Positions 47,890 to 55,948 of a DNA stretch of 64,000 nucleotides are shown here, piece by piece (position 1 is the first letter of the stretch; each line of letters opens with the position of its first letter). Source of the DNA: a virus; the IMG/VR virus record IMGVR_UViG_3300042305_002533, positions 62,001 through 126,000 of that record. One strand, written 5' to 3'. Below the pieces are notes generated by a model. That model searched no databases. It saw nothing but the letters and a program-made list of their open reading frames with translations, and was not told the origin of the DNA. A program made the position numbers and the translations under genes.

Positions 47890-49696
47890 GTCCCTGACGA
47901 CGATCGGCAATCAGATCGCCACCCAGTTAAACGTCGCCGCAACCACCTTGCAAACTGCAAGCGCTGCGGCGCGAGCAGCGTCGCTCTTTGCCTTGCAGCA
48001 AGAAGAGGCCACGGCAACCCTCGCCAACATTGCAATTCAAACAGCAATCAATACCGTCAACGGGCTTCTCGACACGTTACTTGACGCCACAGGCGTTTAC
48101 GTCCTGCCAATCCCGCTCCCGAAGATAGGCCTCGCCAAATACCTCCCGGTAGACACTCCGCCTCAATACAGTCAGGCGTTATTGGCCCGCCCCAGCGAAG
48201 AAGGTCAGCGCCTCATCACGGCGCCAACCAACACCGTGGCCGAACAACTACCGGGAACGGCCCGCGAGGACTTAGAGCAAAACCCTATCTGGCAGCAGTT
48301 CGTCAACCCCGCATCGGTGATGTTGGGCGGCAACCCGTACATTCTTAAAACAATATCAGAAGCCCTTTACGACCGCCGTGATGTCAACCGCCCTCGGCTC
48401 AATCAGACGGCATACTGGGGCTACATGCTCAGCATCGCCGGGGCGAGCGATGTTACGTCCATCATGAACACGGCGATATATTTTTCGCGCCTCATCCGAT
48501 CACTAGGGAACGCCAATACGGTTAGCCCCGACGGCGGATTGGCGGACATTATCCCAGAAAATGTAACAGCTACGCTGTCGGGGCGTGGCGGGTTCGCTGT
48601 AATCCAATGGGATCCGATCGCCGTAAGCCGGACGCTACGCAGCTACGATGGCTCAACGGTCACAATTACAAAGTACGCAGTAATCCGCGCCAAAGGCCTG
48701 CAAGCCCGTACCGCACGCGGAACTGAAGAGCTCTTTACGGGTAACGCTAAAGAGCTGACTGAAGAGCAACGCGGGCTCTTTGACGCCGTCGTCCTCAAAG
48801 TCGCTGACTACGACGGCGTTACGACTCGCTACGTCGACGAGAGTGCGCTTGAGGAGAACACCGCGTACTACTACTTCGTAGCTTTTGCCACAAAAATTGT
48901 TCCGGCGATTTCTCCGGTTTTGGACGTCAACAATGAGCCTCTACCGGACCAGGCGATTACTCAGGCCCTCGGGTTCAATCGATTGTCGAGTGCGGCGGAG
49001 TTCCGAAAGCCTTCACCGCGTGAAAATCCTCAGCTCTTGAACGTGAACCGCCTCGGCACGGCCCCCGATTGGATGAAGTGTGCAGGGGCAATCGGTATGG
49101 TCCCACCGCTCAATCGGTTCGTTGGCCAGCTGCAAGAGTTTCTCAACGGTCTTGCGGCAAGGGCGACCAACCTGTCTTCCGTCAACAGCCAATACATTGC
49201 GTTCTTGAATCGACAAGTTTCGCTTTATGAAAGTAAAGCCAACGAGATCTCACAAAAGATTCAAAACCTAACGCGCTATTTCGACCCCGGGCAGTTACAA
49301 GCGGGGCTTCACACAACGTTTCGAACGGGAAACGGGGCGGTACCGTCACTCGTAGCGGATGTCGCCATCGCCCTGGGCGAAAGCAACGACCCCAACTGGC
49401 CGCCATTTACTCAGGGCGACGAGTTCGTTGCGGGCTTCATGGCGCTGGCCGTCGCCCCCAACGCAGCGGCGATAGATCCCGTAATCGAACTTCTGAAGCT
49501 TCTCTTCGCGCCAACAGCGGGGGCTGACCCGGTGCTTCAGGGGATCGAGTCGGTCAATACTCAGTTGGCCACTGCCGAGGCCAACCTCATCGCCCAGATT
49601 ACGGGCGGTAGCGGGCTGCCGGCGGTGCCGGCAAACACGTTCAATCAGGATTTGACGGCGCGTGCCCCGGGGCAAGGAGACTCAACGTGCGATTGA
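47855..49696 (+). CDS. Baseplate/tail structural protein
   Basis: A 613-residue protein with a GTG start behind AAAGGAG, overlapping the previous gene by 35 nt. It has a helical N-terminus, a beta domain in the middle (GGFAVIQWDPIAV, TAYYYFVAFA; fibronectin-like) and a helical C-terminus (LEQLNGLAARATN-like helix near residue 430 and a coiled segment). A palindrome with perfect arms (49012-49024) lies within. No family recognised; context suggests a baseplate wedge or tail protein. Confidence 0.68.
   Translation: MTWTSETPSAPESLTTIGNQIATQLNVAATTLQTASAAARAASLFALQQEEATATLANIAIQTAINTVNGLLDTLLDATGVYVLPIPLPKIGLAKYLPVDTPPQYSQALLARPSEEGQRLITAPTNTVAEQLPGTAREDLEQNPIWQQFVNPASVMLGGNPYILKTISEALYDRRDVNRPRLNQTAYWGYMLSIAGASDVTSIMNTAIYFSRLIRSLGNANTVSPDGGLADIIPENVTATLSGRGGFAVIQWDPIAVSRTLRSYDGSTVTITKYAVIRAKGLQARTARGTEELFTGNAKELTEEQRGLFDAVVLKVADYDGVTTRYVDESALEENTAYYYFVAFATKIVPAISPVLDVNNEPLPDQAITQALGFNRLSSAAEFRKPSPRENPQLLNVNRLGTAPDWMKCAGAIGMVPPLNRFVGQLQEFLNGLAARATNLSSVNSQYIAFLNRQVSLYESKANEISQKIQNLTRYFDPGQLQAGLHTTFRTGNGAVPSLVADVAIALGESNDPNWPPFTQGDEFVAGFMALAVAPNAAAIDPVIELLKLLFAPTAGADPVLQGIESVNTQLATAEANLIAQITGGSGLPAVPANTFNQDLTARAPGQGDSTCD
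49012..49024. repeat. Dispersed palindrome, TTCAC-CGC-GTGAA
   Basis: Perfect arms, inside the 47855 gene. Confidence 0.9.
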
Positions 49697-49809
49697 GGTT
49701 GACTACACCCGTAGGCTTTTACGAAGCCAACACCCTCACCGGTTTGATCTGGGAAGTAATCCGCCATAGGTTCGAGCACCTTTTGGCCGGAGATGGATGG
49801 GTAGACTGA
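49687..49809 (+). CDS. Very small protein (40 aa) between baseplate and zinc-ribbon genes
   Basis: A 40-codon frame with GTG start and a strong AAGGAG seven nt upstream. It overlaps the previous stop by 10 nt and the next start by TGATG, so it fits the tight coupling of this module. The product is amphipathic with EANTLTGLIWEVIRHRFEHL. No family recognised. Confidence 0.7.
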   Translation: MRLRLTTPVGFYEANTLTGLIWEVIRHRFEHLLAGDGWVD

Positions 49810-50117
49810 TGCCGACGTATGACTACGCCTGCGAAAGCGGGCACCGACACGAACACTTTTGCAAGATTGCCGACCGCCCCACGCACCGCGAATGCCCTGA
49901 GTGCGGCGCTGAGGCGAAGTTTATCCTGTGCGCCCCCGCGATCGTGACCAATATCGTGGTCGACTACCCCGGCTCAAAGAAGTTCAAAGCGGGGTACATC
50001 CACTCGCACGGGGATCGTAAGGGAACAAAGATCCAGGTCGGCGCAGGCGGCAAGATCACGCCGTCGGACGAAGCGCCCTCGACAGACGGCGCGATCTGGA
50101 AGAACCCCCTAGGCTGA
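49809..50117 (+). CDS. FmdB-type zinc-ribbon protein
   Basis: A 102-residue protein. The N-terminus MPTYDYACESGHRHEHF followed by CPECGAEA is the FmdB/CxxC regulatory zinc-ribbon domain; the first CxxC is changed to C-x-S-G-H, so His may replace a Cys ligand. The ATG at 49809 gives the family's usual N-terminus. Function in phage unknown. Converges on the next gene with a 9-nt overlap. Confidence 0.82.
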   Translation: MPTYDYACESGHRHEHFCKIADRPTHRECPECGAEAKFILCAPAIVTNIVVDYPGSKKFKAGYIHSHGDRKGTKIQVGAGGKITPSDEAPSTDGAIWKNPLG

Positions 50118-50477
50118 CGGCATATCGCCGGGCAGGCGCGAGAGCTCGACGCTCATACGCATCAGGTTCAGCACCCGCTCCAGAAACTTCCGCAGATGCT
50201 CCTGCCCCTCCTCCGTAGTCTCTCGCCGGGCGAGATGACTGGTCAGTCCCAGCCAAAAGTTGAAAAGCGGCTCAAAGGACAGCTCGTTTCCCGTCGAGCC
50301 CTCGATGGCCGAAAAGGACATCGAGACCTGATCGGAATCGAGCAGAAGGCGCATGAGCACAAGGGCGTCGGCGGATACACCGTTACTAGCGGCCGCGTCT
50401 TCTTCTGAGACCCCGCCCTCTTCACGGCGATCGATGACGCGGATCTCTATCGGGCGGCGCTTCGTCATATCAAACAT
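50109..50477 (-). CDS. Hypothetical protein
   Basis: A 122-residue protein, charged at the N-terminus (TKRRPIEIRVIDRREEGG) and helical after that. The frame stays open upstream over the MYG1 gene, but that part is shadow and a terminator lies between. The ATG at 50477 (or at 50468) is the likely start; no strong ribosome site. No family recognised. Confidence 0.65.
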   Translation of the reverse strand: MFDMTKRRPIEIRVIDRREEGGVSEEDAAASNGVSADALVLMRLLLDSDQVSMSFSAIEGSTGNELSFEPLFNFWLGLTSHLARRETTEEGQEHLRKFLERVLNLMRMSVELSRLPGDMPSA

Positions 50478-50509
50478 GGCGGGACCATAACATGGGACGT
50501 GTTTGAGCC

Positions 50510-50555
50510 AAAAGAAAACCGCCCCTTGAGAGGTGCGCCGGACGGCGCGGGGCGG
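50510..50555 (-). terminator. Rho-independent terminator of the MYG1 gene
   Basis: A 7-bp GC stem (50519-50525 with 50549-50555) around a second small GC hairpin, followed on the minus strand by TTTTCTTTT. Confidence 0.75.
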
Positions 50556-50569
50556 CAACCCGGGACGGG

Positions 50570-51523
50570 TCAGAGGAGAGCGAGCTGCGCGAGGCGCAGC
50601 GCGGACGCCTTGGACTTGGCGCCGCAGATGAAGCGGCCGGGGTGGCAGAAGGCGCCGTCCGGGAGATCGACGGCGGCCGAGAAGGCTTCGTCCCGCAGCC
50701 CGGCCCAGGCCTCGGGGAGGAGGCGTCGGCTCTCGAAGGTGCCAGGCTTGGCGTTGATGGCCTGGACCATCCACGTGCCGGTCTCGCTCGGGAAGACGCA
50801 GAACAAGGCCGCAGGGGCCTCGTCGCGAACCTGGTCCCCCCAGGGGACGAACCGATCGAGGACCACGACCGGCCCGTTGTCCGAGGCGTCGATGGCCTTG
50901 GCCACGACGGCCTTGGCGAGGGCGTCGCCGAGTGCCGAGGCGACCGCGTTGCGCAGGATGGCCTGCGCGAAGTGGACGGCCTGCAGGAAGCAGGCCTCGA
51001 AATCCTTCTCGGCCATGTGCCAAGACGGGTTGAACCCGCTCAGCACGCTGGAGATCGAGACGGTCGAGACGCCCTCGAACGAGGGCCGCCCGCCCTCGTA
51101 GAGGTTCTGCCCGTTGTCGACCGCGTCGACGGGCTGGACGAGCTCCGTGTCGACCTGCAGGCCGACCGACGAGAAGTGCCCCTCGGGCACTCCGAGAGCG
51201 GTCATGACCCGGGAGGCGTAGTGCCTCCAGACGAGTCCGAAGCTAGAGAACAGGACACCGTTTTCACGGCTCCCCGCCCTCCCCTTCTGGTGGTGGTCGA
51301 AACGCCCCCGGTCGGGGTCGTACTCGCCGCCAACGTCGACCACGACGTTGGCGGCGGCCAGCTTCACCGGGTCGCGGGTGCGGACGACCGCGGCATCGGG
51401 GTATAGAACCCGCAGCGCCGCGACGGCCAGGACATCATCGGCGTGGAACACGCCGTCGTGCGTCGCGATGACGCACGAGTTGAGGGTGGAAACGATGGGC
51501 CCAGAAACAGACTGGAGAGTCAT
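50570..51523 (-). CDS. MYG1/UPF0160 family protein (DHH-like metal-dependent exonuclease family)
   Basis: A 317-residue protein that matches MYG1 along its length: IATHDGVFHADDVLAVAALR at the N-terminus (His and Asp metal ligands), VVDVGGEYDPDRGRFDHHQ, and the C-terminal LPEAWAGLRDEAFSAAV and GAFCHPGRFICGA. Eukaryotic MYG1 is a 3'-5' RNA exonuclease; bacterial members are mostly uncharacterised. A phage copy is unusual. It has its own terminator and a divergent promoter with TATAAG five nt before the ATG. Codon use is like its neighbours but the coding style (few K-x-A motifs, no palindrome) suggests acquisition from a cellular source. Confidence 0.9.
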   Translation of the reverse strand: MTLQSVSGPIVSTLNSCVIATHDGVFHADDVLAVAALRVLYPDAAVVRTRDPVKLAAANVVVDVGGEYDPDRGRFDHHQKGRAGSRENGVLFSSFGLVWRHYASRVMTALGVPEGHFSSVGLQVDTELVQPVDAVDNGQNLYEGGRPSFEGVSTVSISSVLSGFNPSWHMAEKDFEACFLQAVHFAQAILRNAVASALGDALAKAVVAKAIDASDNGPVVVLDRFVPWGDQVRDEAPAALFCVFPSETGTWMVQAINAKPGTFESRRLLPEAWAGLRDEAFSAAVDLPDGAFCHPGRFICGAKSKASALRLAQLALL

Positions 51524-51528
51524 ATGAA

Positions 51529-51534
51529 CTTATA
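51529..51534 (-). promoter_or_regulatory. -10-like TATAAG, 5 nt before the MYG1 gene
   Basis: Minus-strand half of a divergent promoter region (51524-51573) shared with the endolysin. Confidence 0.4.
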
Positions 51535-51561
51535 CCCGCGTGCCCCCCCCCATTTTTTTAC

Positions 51562-51567
51562 TACACT
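51562..51567 (+). promoter_or_regulatory. -10-like TACACT, 6 nt before the endolysin
   Basis: GACTACACT/CTACACT context is shared with 52393. The upstream side is a run of nine C and seven T. Confidence 0.45.
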
Positions 51568-51573
51568 TCCCTC

Positions 51574-52374
51574 ATGTCGATCGTCATCAACGGCAAGAAG
51601 ATCGAGACCCCCGGGCTGCAAACCATCTCGTGGCTCGACGATCCAAAGGTCCCGCAAGCCACGGATTTCAATCCACGCGCGATGTGGATTCGCGCCATCG
51701 TTCTTCACACGGTCCACGGAAAATCTGGCCGGCTTCTTCCGGGGCTCTCCAAGCCCTCGTCCCGCGCTAAGAGCTACGCGCGATACCAGGCCAACACAGC
51801 GCGCAAGGTTTCGTGGGACTACACCGTCGGCACCGATGGGACGATCATCGCATCCAACGACCCCGTCAAAACGTACACCTGGCACGCGGGGGACGTGAAC
51901 CCCTACACCGTTGGTATCGAGTTCGTCCAAGAAGACAACGGCGATCTCTACGAAGGCCAGATGGACGTCGTGGTTCGTTTTCTCGACGTCCTCACGCGAG
52001 AGCTAGCTGACGCCGGACACCCCATCCAGCGGCAAGTGCCCATGACCTCCAACGGCGAGCCGGTCAAAGGTGTCATCGCTCGCATCGAAAATAACGACAG
52101 CGCCAAGCAGGTTGTCGGCATCTACGGCCACCGCAACCAGACGGGGCAAAAACCTGTCGGCGACCCCGGAGACGCCATCTTTCACGCGCTCCTTCGCGCG
52201 GGCTACAAAGGCTTCAACCTCGACGCCAAAGACGACATCACTTTCTGGAAAGACGTGCAGGCCCGTCTTGGCCTATCCCCCGCCGACGGCATCCCTGGCC
52301 GAGCGACGCAGCAAGCGCTCCTCAATGCCGGGAACCCCCACGGGCTTTGGGTTGAGCGCCCGGGCGACCGCTGA
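51574..52374 (+). CDS. Endolysin: N-acetylmuramoyl-L-alanine amidase with C-terminal peptidoglycan-binding domain
   Basis: A 266-residue lysin. The amidase_2 fold is shown by IVLHTVHG, TYTWHAGDVNPYTVGIEFVQ and YGHRNQTGQKPVGDPGDAIF, which hold the zinc ligands and catalytic residues. The C-terminal ~55 residues (FWKDVQARLGLSPADGIPGR) are a peptidoglycan-binding helix bundle. It cleaves the amide between MurNAc and L-Ala at lysis. No signal peptide, so a holin should release it. TACACT lies six nt before the ATG, with no Shine-Dalgarno sequence. Confidence 0.93.
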   Translation: MSIVINGKKIETPGLQTISWLDDPKVPQATDFNPRAMWIRAIVLHTVHGKSGRLLPGLSKPSSRAKSYARYQANTARKVSWDYTVGTDGTIIASNDPVKTYTWHAGDVNPYTVGIEFVQEDNGDLYEGQMDVVVRFLDVLTRELADAGHPIQRQVPMTSNGEPVKGVIARIENNDSAKQVVGIYGHRNQTGQKPVGDPGDAIFHALLRAGYKGFNLDAKDDITFWKDVQARLGLSPADGIPGRATQQALLNAGNPHGLWVERPGDR

Positions 52375-52375
52375 T

Positions 52376-52388
52376 TTCACCCCGTGAA
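52376..52388. repeat. Dispersed palindrome, TTCAC-CCC-GTGAA
   Basis: Arms perfect over TTTCAC/GTGAAA; intergenic, ending four nt before TACACT of the 52408 gene, so an operator position. Confidence 0.92.
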
Positions 52389-52392
52389 AGAC

Positions 52393-52398
52393 TACACT
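52393..52398 (+). promoter_or_regulatory. -10-like TACACT with palindromic operator upstream
   Basis: Nine nt before the 52408 gene; the palindrome 52376-52388 occupies the spacer region. Confidence 0.5.
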
Positions 52399-52407
52399 TA
52401 AATCACC

Positions 52408-52791
52408 ATGGCCAAGATCACGCTGACCGGAAACCTCTTCATTCAGCTCGCGGGCGAGTCCAAGCCGGCGCCGCTGCCCTTGAACCTTGAGCTTGACTAC
52501 ACCGAGAAGTCGGTCGTCGATTACGTCTGGCCCTCGAACCAGACAAACCTCGCGCTAAGCCAGGGCACCGTCACCGCGCCGCGCTTTATCGTAGTGGAGG
52601 TCACCGAAGGCAACCTCCTGCTATCCACGAGCGCGGCGGGCACGGGCGCCATGCAGTTCAATGCGAACCCCACGCCCCAGGCTGGCGACTCTCCGGCACG
52701 CGGCATCATGTTCACGTACAACGCGAGCGCCGCGCAATACTACGCAACCACGTCGGGCCCGACGCGGGCAAAGATCTGGTTCTTTGAGTGA
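52408..52791 (+). CDS. Small beta-rich virion protein
   Basis: A 127-residue protein, mostly beta strands (RFIVVEVTEGNLLLSTSAAG), with GC-ending codons typical of structural genes. Its promoter region holds a palindrome with perfect arms (52376-52388) immediately before TACACT (52393). It converges on the thymidine kinase gene with abutting stops. Function unknown; a decoration or tail accessory protein is possible. Confidence 0.65.
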   Translation: MAKITLTGNLFIQLAGESKPAPLPLNLELDYTEKSVVDYVWPSNQTNLALSQGTVTAPRFIVVEVTEGNLLLSTSAAGTGAMQFNANPTPQAGDSPARGIMFTYNASAAQYYATTSGPTRAKIWFFE

Positions 52792-53349
52792 TCAGGTCGC
52801 CGCGTTGTAGCAGACGCGGCACATCGGCGCGTACATCTCCGCAGCCCCCAGAACCACCTGTTCCGTTTGCGGCGTACGTCGATGCGTCATGGTGGCGGTG
52901 TCGCTGCAGCAACCTGCGCAAACAGCCGTCAGCTTGATCACCGAATCGGCAATCGCCAAAAGCTGCGGCATCGGGCCAAAGGGCTGACCTCGGTAGTCCC
53001 GGTCAAGCCCGGACACGTAAATTTGCCGATTCTGCCGCAGAAGCGCCTGCACGTGGCCAACAACCTGCACGTCGAAGAACTGCGCTTCGTCTATGGCCAC
53101 CACACGTGTCGCGGCTCGAACACGGTCCAAAAGGCTGACCGGATCGCTGGAATCCACAGCCCAAGCCCCAATGCCCAACGACTCAAGGTCCAGGCCTCCG
53201 TGAGAACGCACCACGCCGATGCCATTGCGAGTGTCAGATGCTGGCACAAAGACTTGAGTAGGTAGGGCGGCATAGTGGGCTCGTTTGACCGCACGGATGA
53301 GGGACTCGGTTTTGCCCGAAAACATCGGGCCGGTGAAGACAGTGAGCAT
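52792..53349 (-). CDS. tdk: Thymidine kinase, type II
   Basis: A 185-residue enzyme with the P-loop GPMFSGKTESLI, the catalytic DEAQFF, the lasso region and four zinc ligands (CAGCCSD and CRVC). It makes dTMP from thymidine and ATP, supplying dTTP for phage replication. Length matches the family. TAGAAT lies six nt before the ATG. Confidence 0.95.
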   Translation of the reverse strand: MLTVFTGPMFSGKTESLIRAVKRAHYAALPTQVFVPASDTRNGIGVVRSHGGLDLESLGIGAWAVDSSDPVSLLDRVRAATRVVAIDEAQFFDVQVVGHVQALLRQNRQIYVSGLDRDYRGQPFGPMPQLLAIADSVIKLTAVCAGCCSDTATMTHRRTPQTEQVVLGAAEMYAPMCRVCYNAAT

Positions 53350-53355
53350 CGCGCA

Positions 53356-53361
53356 ATTCTA
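53356..53361 (-). promoter_or_regulatory. -10-like TAGAAT, 6 nt before thymidine kinase
   Basis: Same hexamer as at 26094 and 35066; spacer TGCGCG has no Shine-Dalgarno. Confidence 0.4.
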
Positions 53362-54120
53362 TCGGACTTTAGCCAACTGGGCTTTCAAGTACGCGCGAAT
53401 TTGCTCTACGCCTTCCGGGTCGTGGAAAGTGCCTTCACGCCATTGATCCGGAATGACTGTTTTTTCGGAGAGCCCCTTCAAGATGTGTTTGCCCTGATTG
53501 GTGAGCAAATCTATCTGCTCGTCTACCCAGGCATCTGTGGCACCTCGGGGGGCATTCAACAGCTGATGCGGGCCCGTGTAACGCCCAGCCTCATCGCGGA
53601 TGTCTCCATACGAGCTAACTCTGAACGCCCGGGGCCCCACTTGCTCTACCTTGTCGGGAAAGGGTTTGTTTTTGACAAATTTTGACGTAAACGTAGGTGC
53701 TTCGTTCAAAAAAGGTTTGTCAAAATTTTCGTATCGAGGTGTTCCCCAATTTTCGGCTGTAGCGGGTCTATCCCCGGTGCGGTCTGCTACCCAGTCTTTT
53801 CCCGTATTGTCTAACGCTTGGTGGTAAACTACAGAAAAATCTGGAACATTTTTATCCAACTTCCTTTGCGTTTTTGAGAACTGATACGCGCGGCGTCCGC
53901 CGTACAAAGTTCCGAGCCCCGCGCCGATGGCAGCTCCGGCACCAACACGCTTAGCCGTTTGCCCCCAATCGTGAGCGTCAGCGTCATGTTGCTTGTAGAC
54001 ATCGTACAGCCCGCCGGCCACAGCCCCAGGAATTGCGCCTCGAAGCAGCGGCGTTGTGACAAGTTCCGGCCTTGAGCGAAGCGCTTCGTAGAAATATTTG
54101 AAGGCCTCAGGGGTCGGCAC
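53359..54120 (-). CDS. Virion-associated protein
   Basis: A 253-residue protein. Residues ~25-75 form a Gly/Ala zipper (GAIPGAVAGGLYDVY, RVGAGAAIGAGLGTLYGG) like those in the putative ejected proteins at 16.6-30.5 kb; the rest is basic and soluble. It overlaps the next gene by 14 nt. No family recognised. Confidence 0.65.
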   Translation of the reverse strand: MPTPEAFKYFYEALRSRPELVTTPLLRGAIPGAVAGGLYDVYKQHDADAHDWGQTAKRVGAGAAIGAGLGTLYGGRRAYQFSKTQRKLDKNVPDFSVVYHQALDNTGKDWVADRTGDRPATAENWGTPRYENFDKPFLNEAPTFTSKFVKNKPFPDKVEQVGPRAFRVSSYGDIRDEAGRYTGPHQLLNAPRGATDAWVDEQIDLLTNQGKHILKGLSEKTVIPDQWREGTFHDPEGVEQIRAYLKAQLAKVR

Positions 54121-54337
54121 GGTGGATTACTCCAGGCTCCGGATTCGGATTCGTCGGGTCGATCTGCGCATTGTCCTCAAACGCCATGTTGACGCCCTGT
54201 GCGTCCCGTAGGCGCTGCATGGCGGGGTCAAGCGGCTTGAAGGGCGTACGGCCTCGGGCAACGATTCCCAGGTCCTCTCCGCTTAGTTTAAATAAACCGT
54301 AGGCGTCGAGAACGGCCCGAATGGCGTCAGGGTTCAT
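54107..54337 (-). CDS. Small hypothetical protein
   Basis: A 76-residue protein (MNPDAIRAVLDAYGLFKLSG, then a Pro-rich tail) overlapping both neighbours by 11-14 nt in a leftward operon. No family recognised. Confidence 0.65.
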   Translation of the reverse strand: MNPDAIRAVLDAYGLFKLSGEDLGIVARGRTPFKPLDPAMQRLRDAQGVNMAFEDNAQIDPTNPNPEPGVIHRADP

Positions 54338-54722
54338 CGCTCAGTTCCTTCCGGTCTACGGAAAGATAACGGATCAGCGCGGCAACCCGAACAAGGAACG
54401 CCCGGGCCGCTGTGTAGTCCTTGTTCAGAAGCGCGGCCTGCGCATTTCCGACATCAGCAGACAGCCCCAGCATCAAGTCGTTGAGCGGCGCCCGTTCCTC
54501 CTCGACCATGAAAAGGAGGTGGAGCGCGTGCATCGTGTGGTCAAACTCACGCCCGCGATCAACCGCCCGCGTAACATCCATCTCGTCGAGATCTCGCGTG
54601 CACTCACACTCCGGCATGGGCTCCCCGGTGGCATAACGCGGGTATTCAAGCGGGCTTCCACAACGCTCACACGTTCCAAAAACAATCGTACTCACTGTTT
54701 CACCGGGTGAAAAATCACGCAT
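54327..54722 (-). CDS. Zinc-ribbon hypothetical protein
   Basis: A 131-residue protein with CERCGSP and CEC about 20 residues apart near the N-terminus, then long helices. A palindrome with perfect arms (54699-54711) starts 11 nt inside the gene, encoding FSPGE. No family recognised. Confidence 0.68.
   Translation of the reverse strand: MRDFSPGETVSTIVFGTCERCGSPLEYPRYATGEPMPECECTRDLDEMDVTRAVDRGREFDHTMHALHLLFMVEEERAPLNDLMLGLSADVGNAQAALLNKDYTAARAFLVRVAALIRYLSVDRKELSDEP
54699..54711. repeat. Dispersed palindrome, TTCAC-CGG-GTGAA
   Basis: Arms perfect over TTTCAC/GTGAAA, at the start of the 54327-54722 gene. Confidence 0.9.
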
Positions 54723-55200
54723 GGTGCCGGCGGTGCCGGCGATGGTGATGCGTCGGGGTAGTCGTCATAGGCATGCCTCCGCCCATCATGGCCTGCTGCG
54801 CCATGTACATGGACGGCTGCGTAGCGGTCAGGGCAGGAAACATGTCGGCGCGCCGTGCGGCATCCATTGCGGCTTGTTGCGCCCGTGACGCGTCGTACGC
54901 ATCGACCGCCGCCGACAAGCTGGGAAACGCCGACGCAAAAAACTCTGAAGCCTTTTTCGTCTGTAGCACCTGAGCTGCGGCTTTGGCGATTTCAGGAAGC
55001 GCTAATCTTTGGCGGACCTCTGCGTCCAACCACGGTCGCTTCCGGCTATGTGGGTATACCGTTGAAATAACATCAACGGCAAGCGCTGGATCTACATCGT
55101 AAAGCCGACGAAGAACGGCAACCCGCTCCTCAATCCGGCTGCGGGGTTGCAGCTTGTCCAAGTACTTGAACTCGCCAGGATCAAACGAAAACAAACTCAT
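54715..55200 (-). CDS. Hypothetical protein with His-rich tail
   Basis: A 161-residue protein. A helical body is followed by a Met/Gly-rich segment and a tail of ten His among Arg residues (HHHRRHRRHHA), which could bind metal or nucleic acid. Overlaps both neighbours by 4-8 nt. No family recognised. Confidence 0.66.
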   Translation of the reverse strand: MSLFSFDPGEFKYLDKLQPRSRIEERVAVLRRLYDVDPALAVDVISTVYPHSRKRPWLDAEVRQRLALPEIAKAAAQVLQTKKASEFFASAFPSLSAAVDAYDASRAQQAAMDAARRADMFPALTATQPSMYMAQQAMMGGGMPMTTTPTHHHRRHRRHHA

Positions 55201-55439
55201 CCCGCAACTCCCTCGTCGTAAAACGTGCCGTGCGAAGACTCCTGCCCTGTGTGGGGGGGCTTCCGGTCGACACGCTTAAATACCTGCTGCTTATCGTACT
55301 CGATCTCGTTCTCGTTTGCGGCGTGATTGAATCGGTACGTGCCGACGTCTTTGTGAACGTTGGTTTGGGGTTCAGCCGATTTGAAAAAATAGAAGACGGC
55401 CGACGCAGTTTTCAAACGGTAACGGGCCCCTTCACGCAC
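55197..55439 (-). CDS. Small hypothetical protein
   Basis: An 80-residue protein. The frame extends upstream to 55613 but overlaps the next gene; the GTG at 55439, with GAGGA six nt upstream and an 8-nt overlap with the upstream stop, is the likely start. It contains RLKTASAVFYFFKSAEP. No family recognised. Confidence 0.6.
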   Translation of the reverse strand: MREGARYRLKTASAVFYFFKSAEPQTNVHKDVGTYRFNHAANENEIEYDKQQVFKRVDRKPPHTGQESSHGTFYDEGVAG

Positions 55440-55926
55440 TGTGATTCCTCGCCGTATTTGCGTACCCCGACGCAAGCCCGCCAAATGCCGCACGCATATT
55501 GAGCTGCACTTTAATCCTTTGCGCCAGCTCTTGAAAGCGCTGGCGGTGCCACTCGGACGCCGCTTGATAGAGCTGGTACTTGTCGTCGATACCGATGGGC
55601 TGAACGTCACCATCCTGCACCGTGGCCTGGTTTCGCAGCTGGCGAATGGCCTCAGAGTTCAGAAGGTGCGCCGTGACGCCATAGAGCAAGACCACAGGCG
55701 GGATCATCGACTCGGTGAAGACGCCGATGATGGGCGGGAGCGCCGTGTAAAAGTTCACGGTGAACTCGATAGCATCCTGAACGTCTGCGTCCGAGAACTC
55801 GACGTTGTCGAGCAGGATGTTGATAACGCCTGTGTCTTTTACCTGACCGGCGTAATCACGCATGAACCGGCGAATCTTATCGCGGCTCAGGATCTGTGTA
55901 GTGGTGGGGGTTCCGACGACAGGCAT
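55432..55926 (-). CDS. Virion structural protein, probable
   Basis: A 164-residue helical protein (SDADVQDAIEFTVNFYTALP, PPVVLLYGVTAHLL). It resembles small tail-completion or baseplate proteins but I cannot name a family. An uninterrupted short palindrome TTCAC-G-GTGAA lies at 55754-55764. TACCCT lies about seven nt before the ATG. Confidence 0.66.
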   Translation of the reverse strand: MPVVGTPTTTQILSRDKIRRFMRDYAGQVKDTGVINILLDNVEFSDADVQDAIEFTVNFYTALPPIIGVFTESMIPPVVLLYGVTAHLLNSEAIRQLRNQATVQDGDVQPIGIDDKYQLYQAASEWHRQRFQELAQRIKVQLNMRAAFGGLASGYANTARNHSA

Positions 55927-55948
55927 ACCCTGAAGGGTAGCCTAAAAA

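Noticed and set aside
50478-51023. N-terminal extension of the 50109-50477 gene over MYG1
   Set aside because: Overlaps MYG1 in another frame, crosses the MYG1 terminator and is Gly/Arg/Pro-rich.
3605-53447. Many half or degenerate palindromes (for example 3605, 13207, 21798, 35418, 50421, 53434)
   Set aside because: They match one arm or have two or more mismatches; expected at some rate, so not counted, though some may be decayed sites.
55754-55764. TTCAC-G-GTGAA as another dispersed site
   Set aside because: Arms are perfect but spaced by one base, not three, and it is the only case, so kept apart.
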